A stretch of DNA of 64,000 nucleotides, from assembly GCA_019828545.1 (NCBI GenBank), contig JACVRA010000166.1, positions 1 through 64,000 on the forward strand. The letters are read 5' to 3'. This document shows positions 22,476 to 33,880 of this stretch, in pieces. The first letter of the stretch is position 1, and every line of letters starts with the position of its first letter. This DNA comes from Paracamarosporium sp. OC-R06-R3 (Eukaryota; Ascomycota; Dothideomycetes; Pleosporales; Didymosphaeriaceae). Made by a program: the position numbers and the translations under genes. The notes below the pieces were generated by a model that was not told the origin of the DNA, did no database searches, and saw only the letters and a program-made list of their open reading frames with translations.

Positions 22476-23557
22476 ATGTCTTATAGCGACGACTCTGTGG
22501 ACGAACGCGCAACCTTTCTAGACGAGGAGAAATGGAAACGTAGTTCCGAGAAGCGCGGCCTCTCTTCGCGAACGTTTAAGCTTCTCACCATCTGTAATCT
22601 GGTGTTTTTCTTGGCGACGCTCTCATTGTATGCTTCGTCCTGGATCGAACAGTCCACGAAGAGGATGCTCAACCCGCTATTACGACAGATTCATTCGTAT
22701 TGTAAGTCGTTTCAGAAAAGCGTCGACTTGAGTTCGGCTGTTGATGCGAGCAGCTCCTCTCCTCGACGCGGTCGATCTCCCGCTACATGTAAAGACCATG
22801 AACGGGACGTTGTACCCTAACCACCATCCCTCAGTGGCACGCGGCCCACCAAACGCGGAAAAAGATGCTGTATGGAATGAGTGGGAGATCACACGCGTTT
22901 TTGCCGTTACAGCAGATGAGATCCGCGCCATGGGCAAAGACCCCGTGACAGCCACCAAACTCGAAGTACGCCCTTCCGTCTTCTACACATAACTCCACGT
23001 ATTAAAATGCTCAGGATGAGATTTACGGTCTCGGTGATGATGCATACGCCTCCACATTTGACGTCTACCACCAATTGCACTGCCTAAACATGCTGCGCAA
23101 ACTTGTCTACCCAGACTATTACCCTCGTGCGCGGATGCAATTCCCGCATGCACAAGACCCGAAGACCATGTTCGAAATCCACATGGACCACTGCATTGAC
23201 ATGTTGATGCAAGCGATCCAATGTAGCGGGAACCTCAACCTTATAACTATGCATTGGGTCAACGAAGAAGCTATTCCGTTTCCGGACATGAGCATCAACA
23301 AGCAATGTGTTGCCAACTTTGATGCCTTGACAGAATGGCGGAAGGAACATCAGGTGGATCCGGATAAGTATGTTGCGATGAGTAAGTACAACCGGCCTGG
23401 GCAAATCTGTGATAGGTGCTAACTCGTGATCGTAGAGAAACCTAAGGACGTAAAGCAGTTGCCAGAGGCGGATATGTGGTATAAGTATTTTAGGCCAGAT
23501 AAGGTGAATCCTAACCATATCAATGGTGCAAATCCAGATGAGGACTTCAACCTATAA
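22476..23557 (+). CDS. UstYa-like (DUF3328) oxidase
   Basis: Model: join(22476..22701, 22754..22965, 23015..23381, 23436..23557), 308 aa, introns of 52, 49 and 54 bp, all phases closing. The N-terminus is cytosolic (MSYSDDSVDERATFLDEEKW), followed by one membrane helix (LLTICNLVFFLATLSLYASSW, about residues 37-57), so it is a type II membrane protein. YSPLLDAV and LYPNHHPSVARGPPN follow, both usual in the family. The two H-x-x-H-C motifs that define DUF3328 are intact: YHQLHCLNMLRK and HMDHCIDMLMQAIQC. UstYa-type proteins catalyse oxidative cyclisation or modification of fungal ribosomal peptides such as ustiloxin, and related members act in cyclochlorotine and victorin pathways. Its position head-to-head with the repeated-core precursor strongly suggests that precursor is its substrate. 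Only one copy is present; several known pathways use two. Confidence 0.92.
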
Positions 23558-24573
23558 GAAGTCCCAGCATGCAGAGGCGTGGCTAGCATTCGAATTGTAT
23601 CCGAAAGCTTACACTTGTTCATCCATTGTATTCTTAAATATCGACGAATGCTTTCCGTATGGACTACAAGATCGTGAATCACTATCTAATAAGAAAACGG
23701 ATTACAATATGAAATATAGTTAAAGACCACAATTATAGACGTGAAGCAGCAGTTCCAGATTGCAATCGAACTTGTACTTGCCAAGGTACTTCGAGTGAGA
23801 ATGGCCAGAGTTTCTGAGCGTACAAAGTGCGCGGGTTCCATTATTTTGTTGTTTCTTATACATGCCAAGTTTCCCCGCCATTGAAGGACAGATAAACATA
23901 GAGCAGCTGCAGTGGTGATATGGGCGAGTCACGTTATCGGACCAGCACGCCTCTTGGTCCAGTGCGCTTATTAAACACACAATGAACGCTTGTATAGTTG
24001 GCAATCGTGTGTCTTCTAGTACTGACTATATGACTGGATGACGTCGTTTGTACATCACGCACGTGAAAGCAAAAGCGGCAAACTTATCTTTGACGGGCAC
24101 GTGACAATCAAGAGGACAATTGTTTGACCACAACCGAGCGAGAACTTTTCTTAACTAACGAGAAAGCGACAAGGAGTATATAAATCTCTTCCGATCAACA
24201 AGGGTCCCTAAGGTTCCTTCTGTCGCAGTGGATTAGGCGGTCGGCTGCGTGTTCAACATTCACCGTCACCTCTCACCAACTGTATTACCCGATCGGGTTA
24301 GTCATAACACCAGTGACTTGGCTCTCGATACCTTGCTACTTCATACTCCCTTCCACTCGTGTTCCTTCCCGTTTTCTTAGTCAACCACATACTCAACGCC
24401 GAGCAAGGAGGTGCAACGATCGAGTCGACGGAAAAAAGAACTTTGTCGACTAGGAGAGACGCACGACGCTTGAAATTTTTCCGGGAGAAGGGCGGTCGCC
24501 ACCAGAAGCGAAGGCATCATCAAAGACTTTTCTGTGGGTTCTGTGACCCTATCATCTTCGCAGACAGAACAAG
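23558..24573. other. Intergenic; promoter of ATPase gene
   Basis: No gene. A TATATAAA lies at 24177-24184, about 390 bp before the ATG at 24574, and the stretch after it is pyrimidine-rich, consistent with a core promoter and a long 5' leader. Confidence 0.5.
24177..24184 (+). promoter_or_regulatory. TATA-box candidate
   Basis: TATATAAA upstream of the P-loop ATPase gene. The distance to the start codon implies a 5' leader of about 350 bases. Confidence 0.45.
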
Positions 24574-26720
24574 ATGAACCCAGGAAAACTGGAGGCCCAG
24601 GTTATGTGGAAGCCTCAGGATCCGTGGGTCCCGAAACCGTGGCCTACTTTTGCACCAGACTTGACAGATTCTAGCTTCAATCGTTCCACCAAGGAAGGCC
24701 GTGCTGCATGGGTGCAATGGCACTATTGCACAAGTGCGTTCCGTCCCGACGGCTCATTCAAGGGCTGGAAATGGCTGCAAAATCACTTAGTATCACGCAA
24801 TGGAGGCAAAAAACCCGTTATTCGAGATATCGTGAAGAGTCTCCATTGCAATCAGGATTCCGAGCCCTACTCATTTCCCATGTTGGACGAGGATGGGGCT
24901 CCCTTGTTAGGAAAGATCAAGAAGATCCTACAGAAGAAGCCTGACCTACCTTCCAATACCGTTGATGAGAGTTCTATCTCGAACGCCCGCCCACAAAAGC
25001 TCAGTACACCTCCTGCGCGTTCCAGTCAACCAATTGTTAGGATTACAACTGCGGACGGAGCTGCAGATGACGACTTGTTTCAACGCCAATTAACTCAGAC
25101 GCAATTTTCTGCAGTGGATCGAGAGAGAGATTTATGGAATCCTAAAGGGCAATCCGGTCTTGGCCATGACCGCCCTGCTTATGGCTATCTTCTCAGGTCA
25201 AGAACCGCGAACGATTCTGACAACCGGGAAGAAGAATCTACAGCAGTTAACATAAAGGTTGACTTCAACGCTATGAACACCCTCTTGACGGTAGGTAATC
25301 CCTCCAAAGGTATCGATGCAGATCACCATTCAGAAATTCGCCAAGCGCCACTTATAGATGAGAACCTTTTCAAGGATAACGATACCGCAAAATCCCTTCC
25401 TCAGTACGGGCTAATGGGAACTCACGACCAAAGTCTTGACAATGCAGACTCCAAGCTGTTCTTGAATACCAATATCCCCTTCTCCGCATTCGTATGCGGT
25501 GTCCAAGGCAGTGGCAAATCACACACCACGTCCTGCATCCTCGAGAATTGCCTCATTCCGTCAAGCAATCTTGGCGCACTGCAGAAGCCGCTTTCCGCAC
25601 TCGTGTTTAGTTATGGCCTCTTCACTGGCGATGGCGCTGGTTTCACCATCAGTGAGGCCGCTTTCCTTGGAGCGCCATCTCCGAACATAGGTCGAGCGCA
25701 CGTCAAGAAAATCAACGTTCTCGTCTGCGAGACTAACTTCAAGAGGATCCGCAAGCTTTACGAGCGTCTACCAAATGTCACGGTCACCTGTTTCAAACTC
25801 GACCCGAAAAACCTCGACATTGGTATGTGGTCAGCTGCACATATGACCTAGGCATACTAACATATTCACAGATCTGATGCTCACCCTTATGAACGTGGAC
25901 GAGTCGGGTAGAGTCCCACTATACATGGCCCAGGTCCTGCAAATCATCCGCGGTATGGCCATCACCAACGAAACTTTCGATTACAGGGTGTTCAAGGAAC
26001 ACATCAGACGACAGAAATTTGAGCCCGTGCAAGAGAACATGTTGAAGATACGTCTAGACTTGTTGGAGTCGTTTCTGGACCTGGCGGGCACCAATCGGGA
26101 CAATATGATGTTCAAACCAGGCGAGATTACGATCATGGATATGAGCTGCCCGTTTGTCGATGCAAACACGGCGTGCATCATGTTCAAGTGTGGCCTGCAA
26201 CGATATCTGCAGTCTAAGGCTTCGGCCAAGTTGGTCGTGTTGGATGAAGCTCACAAGGTATGTCTCCCTCCCATTCTTTTAACTCGCTAGCTTTACTGTA
26301 TCTAACACTACACGCACGTAGTACATGTTAGACATTCCGGGTGCGAAAAGCCTCAACGATACGCTGGTCGATACCATTCGTATGCAGCGCCACACTGGTA
26401 CCCGCGTGGTCATCTCCACCCAAGAGCCCACGCTCCTGACGGACTTGATTGCCCTGTGCTCCATCGCCGTTGTTCACCGTTTCTCGTCTCCGGAGTGGCT
26501 CACAGCAATCACGAAGCATATCCGCGTCCCGAAGGAGGAGCGTGAAGCGCTTATGGAACGCATCGAGGGTTTACCAACAGGCACATCTATCGTCTACTCC
26601 CCAAATTCGATCCTTGGCTATAGAGATGGGGAGACCAAAAAAGGCACCGCCACAATGATAAAGGTCAGGATGAGGAAGCGGATTACCGCTGATGGCGGTC
26701 AATCGGTTCTAGCTGTGTAG
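24574..26720 (+). CDS. HerA/FtsK-like P-loop ATPase
   Basis: Model: join(24574..25822, 25872..26257, 26322..26720), 677 aa, introns of 49 and 64 bp, phases closing. Residues 1-280 are polar and carry no known domain (an early Trp-rich stretch around WKPQDPWVPKPWP). The ATPase core starts with Walker A GVQGSGKS (about residue 310) and has a Walker B VVLDEAHKYM (about 540, split by intron 2). It then has RMQRHTGTRVVISTQEPT, in which the Arg and the STQ resemble the arginine-finger and sensor region of HerA/VirD4/FtsK-type pumps. This places it in the additional-strand ASCE ATPases that translocate DNA or act as helicases. Its substrate in fungi is unknown. It lies just beyond the UstYa gene but has no obvious role in peptide maturation. 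Fold class fairly sure, function unknown. Confidence 0.75.
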
Positions 26721-27130
26721 GACCTTGGGTAGCAAGATCTCACGTGGAGAGAGAGCTGAGGATTGATTTTGGATGAACCGATGTTGGACCTGACTAGGTT
26801 TGCGACAACTCTTGTATTCGAGCGTTGGAGCAATACTTTGTGCTTGCATCTGATCGGTGTTGCGGTCTGACTCTATGGAAATTCGAGGCATCTAGATCCC
26901 TTGTGGTCAAACCGCTGTGTGCACGAAGATGGGTTCGTTATTGGTGGCTTAGGTTATGGTTTATCGAATCAATTTGTAATTATCATCGACCCCAGCCTCG
27001 TCGGCCTATCTAATAGAAGATACGTTCCCACTTGTCGATCTTGCCTTGCCAACAATCACCTATACTAATTCTTCCAGCTGAGTCGTGAGCTGTGCATGAT
27101 GTCGATATACACATCCTGTTCAGTGCCCCA
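26721..27130. other. Convergent 3' intergenic
   Basis: A spacer between two convergent genes (the ATPase and the MFS transporter). I see nothing besides presumed 3' ends. Confidence 0.5.
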
Positions 27131-29222
27131 CTATGCGCGCGCAATTCGCTCTGCCTGTTCCTTCTGCACATCCTCCGTCCCCTCCGCCAATGTCTCAATC
27201 TTGGTCCTTGCAAACTTCCTTGCCGAGACCTTGTTAGTAAAAAGTATGTCGAGCTCCGCATACGTCCTTCCTTTCGTTTCAGCTGTAATCCTTGTCAGCC
27301 CCGACTTGCCTGCAAAGTGGCACCACTTACGCAGCCGAAACCAAATCCAAGTATTGAACAGCAGGTTCGTGCCCGCCCAGAAAAAAGCTGCTTTCGCGCC
27401 CCAATCCCACGCTAATGGGCTGAGCTGCCGAAAGGAGATAATGTTCACAAAAGCGACGTTGATCGCATTATATACGTTGCGTGCAAGAATGATGGACTTG
27501 GCGCGAAGACGAGTGGATGGCATCTCTGAGACGATAGTGTACACTATGGGACCGATGGAGAAGTCTGCCGTGGCAGAGATGAGGAGCACCATCGTTCCTG
27601 CTGCCCAAGACGTGGCTGTCGTTTGCTCTTTGGGAATGCCCATGCAGCCTGTAATTCTAATTCGCGCTATTAGTTCAAGAAGAGGTAAGCTGCAGGCAGG
27701 GAGAATAACATACATGAGCAGTATGAAGATTACACACATGCCGCTGAACATGAGCGTTTTTCTGCCGACTTTATTCAGCACAAACCAACTTGCGATGGTA
27801 CCTACGGCACCAATGGCACTCTGTCCCCAGCTCAGCTTAAACGCGTCACTGTCAGATATCCCGGCTTGTTCATAAAAGAATGCTGAGAGGCCGCCGAGAG
27901 CAGTGCCAGACATAGTTTGTGCAAGCCAGGTCATGCATACGATTTCGGTACGGCGGAGGTTTACGCCCTTGAAACAGTCCCAATAGCGGGTGCCAGATTG
28001 GACCTGCTTCTCCATTTCATCTGTGTAGAGCATGACTTCTCCCATTTAGAAATAATCACTACACGAAGGAGTAGAAACTCACGAGCCATAGCTGCATCAG
28101 CATCCCTCTGCGAGAAGCCCGAACTCCGTGCTAGACGCTTTAGCGAAGCTTCAGCCTCTGCCTTTTTCCCACTTCTTATACACCACCATGGACTCTCGGG
28201 AGCAAGATACGTCCCGATTGCGATCGGAATGGGCCAGATCCACTGCAACGCAAAGGGGATTTTATAGCCCCATGCATCATCCCTGTGTAGGAACGCTACC
28301 AAGACGCCCGCCTTCATGAATTGGCCGATGATCCAACAAAGGTTGACAAAACACGTTAGATAGTGTCGTAGTGGTACGGGACACACTTCTGCGGCGTAGG
28401 CTGTCGTCATGGTTTGGAACACGCCCCATGGGATGCCCATAAGGAGATTACCGACGAGAAAAATGGTGAGTGTGTGTGCATAGAAGGGGATGAAAATTAG
28501 TCCTGTCAAGGCAATAAGGGCGAGTATGAGGGTCCAGCGATACCCAAAACGGTCAGAAAGAATACCAGCAAACTGTATCATTCCATTAGAGAAGAGCCAA
28601 ATAGCCAAGTGAGACGAGGGGTGGCGTACCTGGAGGCCAATGATCTCGCCGGCGTTACGTGCACCGCTTATACCGTTTTGCCAATCTGGGGGGATCTGGT
28701 ACGTGCCATCTTTGGCAAGAATACCGAATGCGTTCTTGAACGCTGGATATGCTGCATCTGTTGCAGAAATTACCCGGCGTGCCTCGGATTGGTTGGGACC
28801 TTACTCACATGACCCCACGACAGAAGTGTCGTATCCTTCCATGATGAGACAAGAAGACAACACGATAGACCAGCCGATCGCTTTGGGGTACACGCTGAAT
28901 GCGGTTTTGAGAGACATGCCACGCTCTCGTCGATTAGCAGCGTCTGCTTCAGCGACGAGTGTCTACGCAAGAGGGTAGCTCAAAGCTTAGAAGATAAGAT
29001 GACAAAGGAATATACCATAAAGTCGTCCACATTCTCGGCCACTTTTCTTGCGATAGATTCGTCGATGTGGGCGTGATGTTCGTGTGTCTTTTGTTCCGGG
29101 ATCTCTTCGAAGTGCTGCGACTGCTCTTTTGCTCTGTGATAGGTTACCGCTTGCATCTCGAGTGCTTTCATCAGGACGTACAAAGACTCGCTTTGCTTTT
29201 CTACGGACGATATATCTGCCAT
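27131..29222 (-). CDS. MFS sugar transporter, maltose permease type
   Basis: Model: complement(27131..27282, 27331..27656, 27714..28020, 28083..28572, 28630..28757, 28809..28962, 29016..29222), 587 aa, six introns of 48-62 bp, all phases closing. It is a twelve-helix sugar:H+ symporter of the fungal alpha-glucoside (MAL-type) branch: a long cytosolic N-terminus, SLKTAFSVYPKAIGWSIVLS and MEGYDTSV for helix 1, IPPDWQNGISGARNAGEIIG, GILSDRFGYRW, a central PESPWW, NKVGRKTLM, and the C-terminal PETKGRTYAELDILF that is diagnostic of the family (formed only when the last intron is removed). The likely substrate is maltose or another alpha-glucoside, taken up at the plasma membrane. No glucosidase is nearby. 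The N-terminal region is rich in His and Glu. Confidence 0.9.
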
Positions 29223-29718
29223 GCTTGCTCAGTTTGTGCTGGACCTGCAAAGATAAGAAGCGGCCTAGGTCCATGCTGGCGGTGACTGGTTATATATGAG
29301 GTGCGGGTGGTGGTGGTAAAGCAATACATGGGTTGAGTGCGGGGCTCCGATCTTTGCCTGATCAGAAGAGGAAGTTCGCATGCTCTTGCAGATGTGCGGC
29401 GTAGTCATGTCAGCAGAGACCTTGTTTTCCAGATGCGCTCGCTGGTGTTCATCTGCAAGTGGTAGTGCGTGCGAGTGTTGACTATGAATGATGACACGAC
29501 AGAACAACAGCACAACAACGAGCGATGCACGAGATGCCATCTCGCTATGCGATATTATCTGGTACGAGCAATAGACGATGGACATTCGGAATAGAAACGA
29601 AGTGCGGGTCAGGGTCCATGGGCGACGCGGTGTCACGTGAGCACACATAGAAAAAGTGCCCCGCGTCGCATCGCGAAGCTTGCTTGCCAGCACAACGCTG
29701 GTGCAATTGCTTCACATC
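29223..29718. promoter_or_regulatory. Divergent promoter region, MFS and QTRT2 genes
   Basis: A 496 bp region between divergent starts. It must contain both promoters. No distinctive element was recognised. Confidence 0.4.
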
Positions 29719-31231
29719 ATGTCGCAGGATGCGCCCGAAATGCTGGATTTCGCCCTTCTGAAAACCACGGGCGCGCTCGCCCCGCGCCTCGGACGCCTGA
29801 CGCTGCCTGGACGGAAACCCATCTCGACGCCTGCGTTTCTGGGAAACACGTCGCGCGGTGTGATTCCCCATGTCTCGCAGGACAACTTCCGCAAGTACGC
29901 CGGGCGCAATGGCGTGTACGTTGCGCTGGAAGACTGTATGTCGTGGGTGCCTCCATGTGCAGCGACGGCAAACTAACGTCGCAGTCATAGAGAAACATCC
30001 CCAGCAGACACCGCCCATCTTCGAATTCCAGGGACCCGAGCCGCTCCGCAGATTCGTCTCCCTCCCGCAGGACACGCCGATTGTCCTGGGCGCGCGTCGC
30101 ACCCCGCCCATAGCCACCCCCGCAGCGCACACAAACACCGACATCAGCCTGCTGACGTCGGTGGGCTTCAAGGCCATGAGCTCAGAGTACTACGCGGCCG
30201 CGGCACGGAAGCTGCAGCCAGACATTGTCGTGGCCATGGCAGACATCCCCTTCGGCCAGGAAACCATCAGCATCAAGCGCAAAGACAAGATGAGTGACCG
30301 CACCGAGTCGTGGCTGCGCGATATCGTAACCAAGAGGAATGCTATTGTGGCGGGCGAGCCGCGCTTCGATATCTTCGCCCCTATCCTGCCAATCGAGCGG
30401 GACCTGCAGTCTTGGTATCTCGAGCACTTGCTAGACGACATGGTTGACAGTATTAGCGGCGTCGCCATCTACGACGCTTACCTACTCGACGATTTGCCTG
30501 ACGCCCTGCACCACCTTCCACGCCTATCCTTCCATGTCCCCGCCAGCCCGCACGAGCTGCTCCGCCAGATTAGCCTGGGCATGGACCTCCTGACCATTCC
30601 TTTCATCTCGTCTGCTACCGACGCCGGCATAGCCCTCGACTTCACCTTCCCTCCTCCCGAAAAAGTAAACGGAGATGAGAGACAGGCATTGGGAATTGAC
30701 ATGTGGCATGCTGAGCATGCGCTCTCTGTAACGCCCTTGTCGAAACAGTGCCAATGTTACGCTTGCACCAAGCACCATCGCGCGTACATCCAGCACCTCC
30801 TCTCTGCCAAGGAAATGCTCGGCTGGTTTCTCATACAGGTGCACAATCATGCCGTTCTCGATTCCTTCTTCGATTCCGTTCGCAATTCCATTCAAGCTGG
30901 CACATTCGACGCAGATGTGGCGGCCTTTGAAGCTTTCTACGAGCCACAACTGCCGGAAAAGACGGGGCAGGGTCCGAGAGTGAGAGGGTATCAATTCAAG
31001 AGCGAAGAGCATGCCAAAAAGGAAAAGAAGAATGCGAAGAAGTGGAATGGAGAAGTGGGTGGCAAGGGGAAGGTGATACTCAAGGGTGCGCATGGCCAAC
31101 AGCCGGAGAGGAAGAAAGAGATGAGGGATGTCATTGATGATGAGGCACTAATAGGCCTTGTGGGGATAGAAGACGAGGTAGAGGCAGTACAGCTGGATGA
31201 CTTGAAGATTGAGGATGATGCGAAAGCGTAA
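29719..31231 (+). CDS. QTRT2: Queuine tRNA-ribosyltransferase accessory subunit 2
   Basis: Model: join(29719..29935, 29985..31231), 487 aa, one 49 bp intron restoring LEDFIEKHPQQ. It belongs to the tRNA-guanine transglycosylase (TIM-barrel) family: LTLPGRKPISTPAFLGNTSRG and VIPHVSQDN near the start, DIVVAMADIPFG, and a zinc site C-x-C-x2-C with a downstream His (QCQCYACTKHHRAYIQHLL, about residues 318-336), followed by EMLGWFLIQVHN. In eukaryotes the QTRT1-QTRT2 heterodimer exchanges queuine for guanine at position 34 of certain tRNAs. QTRT2 is the non-catalytic partner, and the long N-terminus plus the Lys/Glu-rich tail here fit that subunit better than QTRT1. It ends 9 bp before the end of the convergent small gene. 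Confidence 0.85.
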
Positions 31232-31240
31232 TGAATCCCC

Positions 31241-31784
31241 TCAAAAGGTGGCTCCAGTTGTGGGAATGCAGCGAATGTATTGCGTCTGCAATCCTTCGTC
31301 TCCATCGATAATCATCTTACCGCCGATATCCATTTCGCTGCCTTCGCCATCGCAATCAAAGTCCTGGGATATGTCTCGATGCAGCCAGTCCTCACTCTGC
31401 GTCCTGACGCTGAAGACCCAAGATGCTCGAGCGCAACCGGCGTAAACCTTTGTCGATAAAACTTACTATGCATGAGGTACGGGGCCGTGTTCTGCTTCCC
31501 AAAGCAGCGGTAGACAGAGTTCACGACATTGGTAGCAGAAGCAGCCTTCGTAGCAAGAATAGACGGTCGCCATTTCTGCGTTGGGATGAAGGCTGCTGCC
31601 GTTAGCAGATGATTGCTATGCGAGGAGAAAATTAAGTGCAAACTCATTATAGGCTGTACCAATCTATATACAGACCAAGCTACCTGCTTGCGGTGGCCTG
31701 GTCAGCTTCAATGAAATGACAAATAGAATGGGATAGATATTAGTACAACACATAAATTCATACCCCTTTCGGGATCTCGATCAT
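31241..31784 (-). CDS. Small four-exon protein, unknown
   Basis: Hand-built model: complement(31241..31425, 31467..31592, 31684..31705, 31764..31784), 117 aa. Support: introns GTATGA..TTGAAG (58 bp, with an ACTAAT branch), GTAGCT..GCAGCAG (91 bp, with CTAAC) and GTAAGT..CTCGAG (41 bp, short). All phases close. The third exon uses almost no A-ending codons, and the last exon reads cleanly through EDWLHRDISQDFDCDGEG to a TGA. The protein has a basic, Ala/Ser-rich middle (ATKAASATNVVNSVYRCFG) and an acidic C-terminal half. No family is recognised. The acceptor of intron 3 and the tandem CAGCAG acceptor of intron 2 are the weak points. It is tail-to-tail with QTRT2, 9 bp apart. Confidence 0.45.
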
Positions 31785-32015
31785 CTGATCGTACGGCGTT
31801 GATTGCGTACGTATCACAAAGCATACTCATTGATTGCGATACTCCATGGTGTTACTCTTTGAGGCATTCCAGGAGCCTTTGATTATTTCAGCAGCTCGAG
31901 ACAGACCCAATAACTTTTGCAACTATGACACTGAAATTCCAATTCGGAGGGGTGCGGCCATTTAAAACCATCGTGAAGTAGACAGACATTTCACATTCAC
32001 GATACGTAATCACAA

Positions 32016-32827
32016 TTAACTGAGCAACGGCCGGCTCTCATCAATGGCAATCCTCCCCTGACGAACACCACTCATCCACGTCCACCAACTTCTCTCCCGC
32101 GTCCCTCCATCGATTTCGAGAATTTCCTCCTCTCTTTGCCGCCCGACAAGCCGTCTCCACCATCGCCCCCAGCTCTCACCCTTCCTCACCCAAACGCCCT
32201 CCCTCCCATCACCATATACCACCCAACCGCCTTTCCTAGCCTTCAGAGCCAAGCTGATACTATCGCTAGCACGAAAAAGAAAGTAAAGAACGAGAACACC
32301 GAACAGCGTGCAGAAGATGGTGACGATGGAGGTCAAGAATGTGATGGTCGACACTTGACACCCTAGACCGCTGGTGCGCAGTTCAAAGCGCTCGGGACCA
32401 GTAGCACATATGAATTTGTACCGCATAGGAGAGAGAAGAGGGAAGGCACGAGACAGGGGATCTATTGGCAGCGGGAGACAGGTGCTCGACTGAAGCAAGT
32501 TAGGCGTAGTACGATCAGGAGGGGCATGCACATGCTAGGAGCGAGTGCTAGTAAAGCACACGATATACAGTGATGGAACGTTATCGAGGGCAAGCGGTGT
32601 TCGAGCATCGGGGTAACAGCTTAGTAAAACAAACGACTCACGATTGCACACCATCCGCAATGTCCTTTGCTACGATGACAATCCCCACAGTCGTTGTATC
32701 CCCAGCAGAGCTCCAGTCTCTTTCTATTGTCTTCAGGGGTATCTTCCCATCGCTCCTGGAATATTGCGGTAAGGTTGAATAGAGTATCTGAGGAGGATCG
32801 GCTTATCGCCGGACAGCCTGATGCCAT
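32016..32827 (-). CDS. PSI-like single-pass membrane protein
   Basis: Model: complement(32016..32489, 32642..32827), 219 aa, one 152 bp intron in phase 0. Cys spacing of the luminal part (ELCWGYNDCGDCHRSKGHCG, then WCAI, then SSTCLPLP) matches a PSI-type (plexin-semaphorin-integrin) cystine module. It is followed by CATGPERFELRTSGLGCQVS, a single membrane helix (FLTSIVTIFCTLFGVLVLYF) and a basic Trp-rich cytosolic tail ending DESRPLLS. Such a protein needs a signal peptide, which the ATG at 32827 does not supply. A likely 5' exon lies within 32900-33051, starting MDEKKRSSTRSWELAAALAA and joined by an intron ending near 32850, which would give a longer leader. That junction is not certain, so it is left out of the coordinates. 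Confidence 0.6.
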
Positions 32828-33880
32828 GTAGCTTGACAGAAGGACGAACTATGGAAAGAGGTCTAAAAGTGACTGTAATGTGATACTATATTCTGCGAAA
32901 TGGGCTGTAGTACAATTTGCGCCGTGATGTGGAAGAGGTATGATGTCGTTGGGGAAGGAGGCTGGGCACTGTGGGGTACCAGTAGACCAAGAGCAGCTAG
33001 CGCGGCTGCCAACTCCCAAGATCTTGTTGACGAGCGTTTCTTCTCATCCATCCTTCTCGATGCTTCAGGTACAACTTTTTGCTAGACAGCTGGTACCTTT
33101 TGCCTCCGAGGCTTGACTGCGCGGAAGGAAAGATGGTAGAAGACAAACGCACAGAGATGTCTTCAAAGAACCAGGCCAGGGAGATCTAAAGCTCATAGGG
33201 CTGAAATGAAAGAAACGGTCATTGGAAGAGCTGCCCAGACACAACACTCATTGGAAACTATCAAAATAACGTAGACACAGAATCCAAGACTTGAAACCTC
33301 TGGGTCGTTTGTCCTGTTCTGAGAAATTTTGCGAAAGCTCCACCCTCCTAGGAGTCACAAACAGTTCACTATACGACGATAAAGTGGTCAGTGCTCTTGG
33401 GAGCTTCTTCGGCTCCTCTCAAGCCTCTACAATCGGTCAGCTTGTATAAGAATGTGTCGTGTGCAAACCTCACGAGGCAAGATATCCTAGTGTAGCTTAA
33501 TCGTATGATTGATTGTCAGCCCTTGTACAGTGACCGTCTCAGTTCAAATAGCTCATCTGTGACCCAGCAGCACAATATATACGTCACAGCAGGTATAAGG
33601 AACGGCCAATTTTAAATAATACTTTGTTCTTAGTACTAGTTATTGACAAGCGAAAAACAGAGTGGTATATACAACATAAATAAACTCAAAATGCGATCCC
33701 AGCCTCTATCCTATACACAAAGCTTCCCCATAAGCCTACCCATTTTGTCTCTAATATATCGATCTTGGAAGTACAGCTACCCGAACCTGATCATATTCCC
33801 ATTGGCCGATGAAGTACTGACTACCTCTTATCATCAAGGCTGCTTTCGCATCGAAAGGGTGTAACCACGGGATGTGGCGT
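32828..33880. other. Intergenic; may include 5' exon of the PSI-like gene
   Basis: About 1 kb. The left part (to 33051) may hold the signal-peptide exon described for the PSI-like gene. Beyond that I see nothing. Confidence 0.4.

Noticed and set aside
24359..24577. Upstream frame overlapping the ATPase start
   Set aside because: It begins without ATG, has no motif and is Arg/His-rich leader sequence; best seen as 5' leader.
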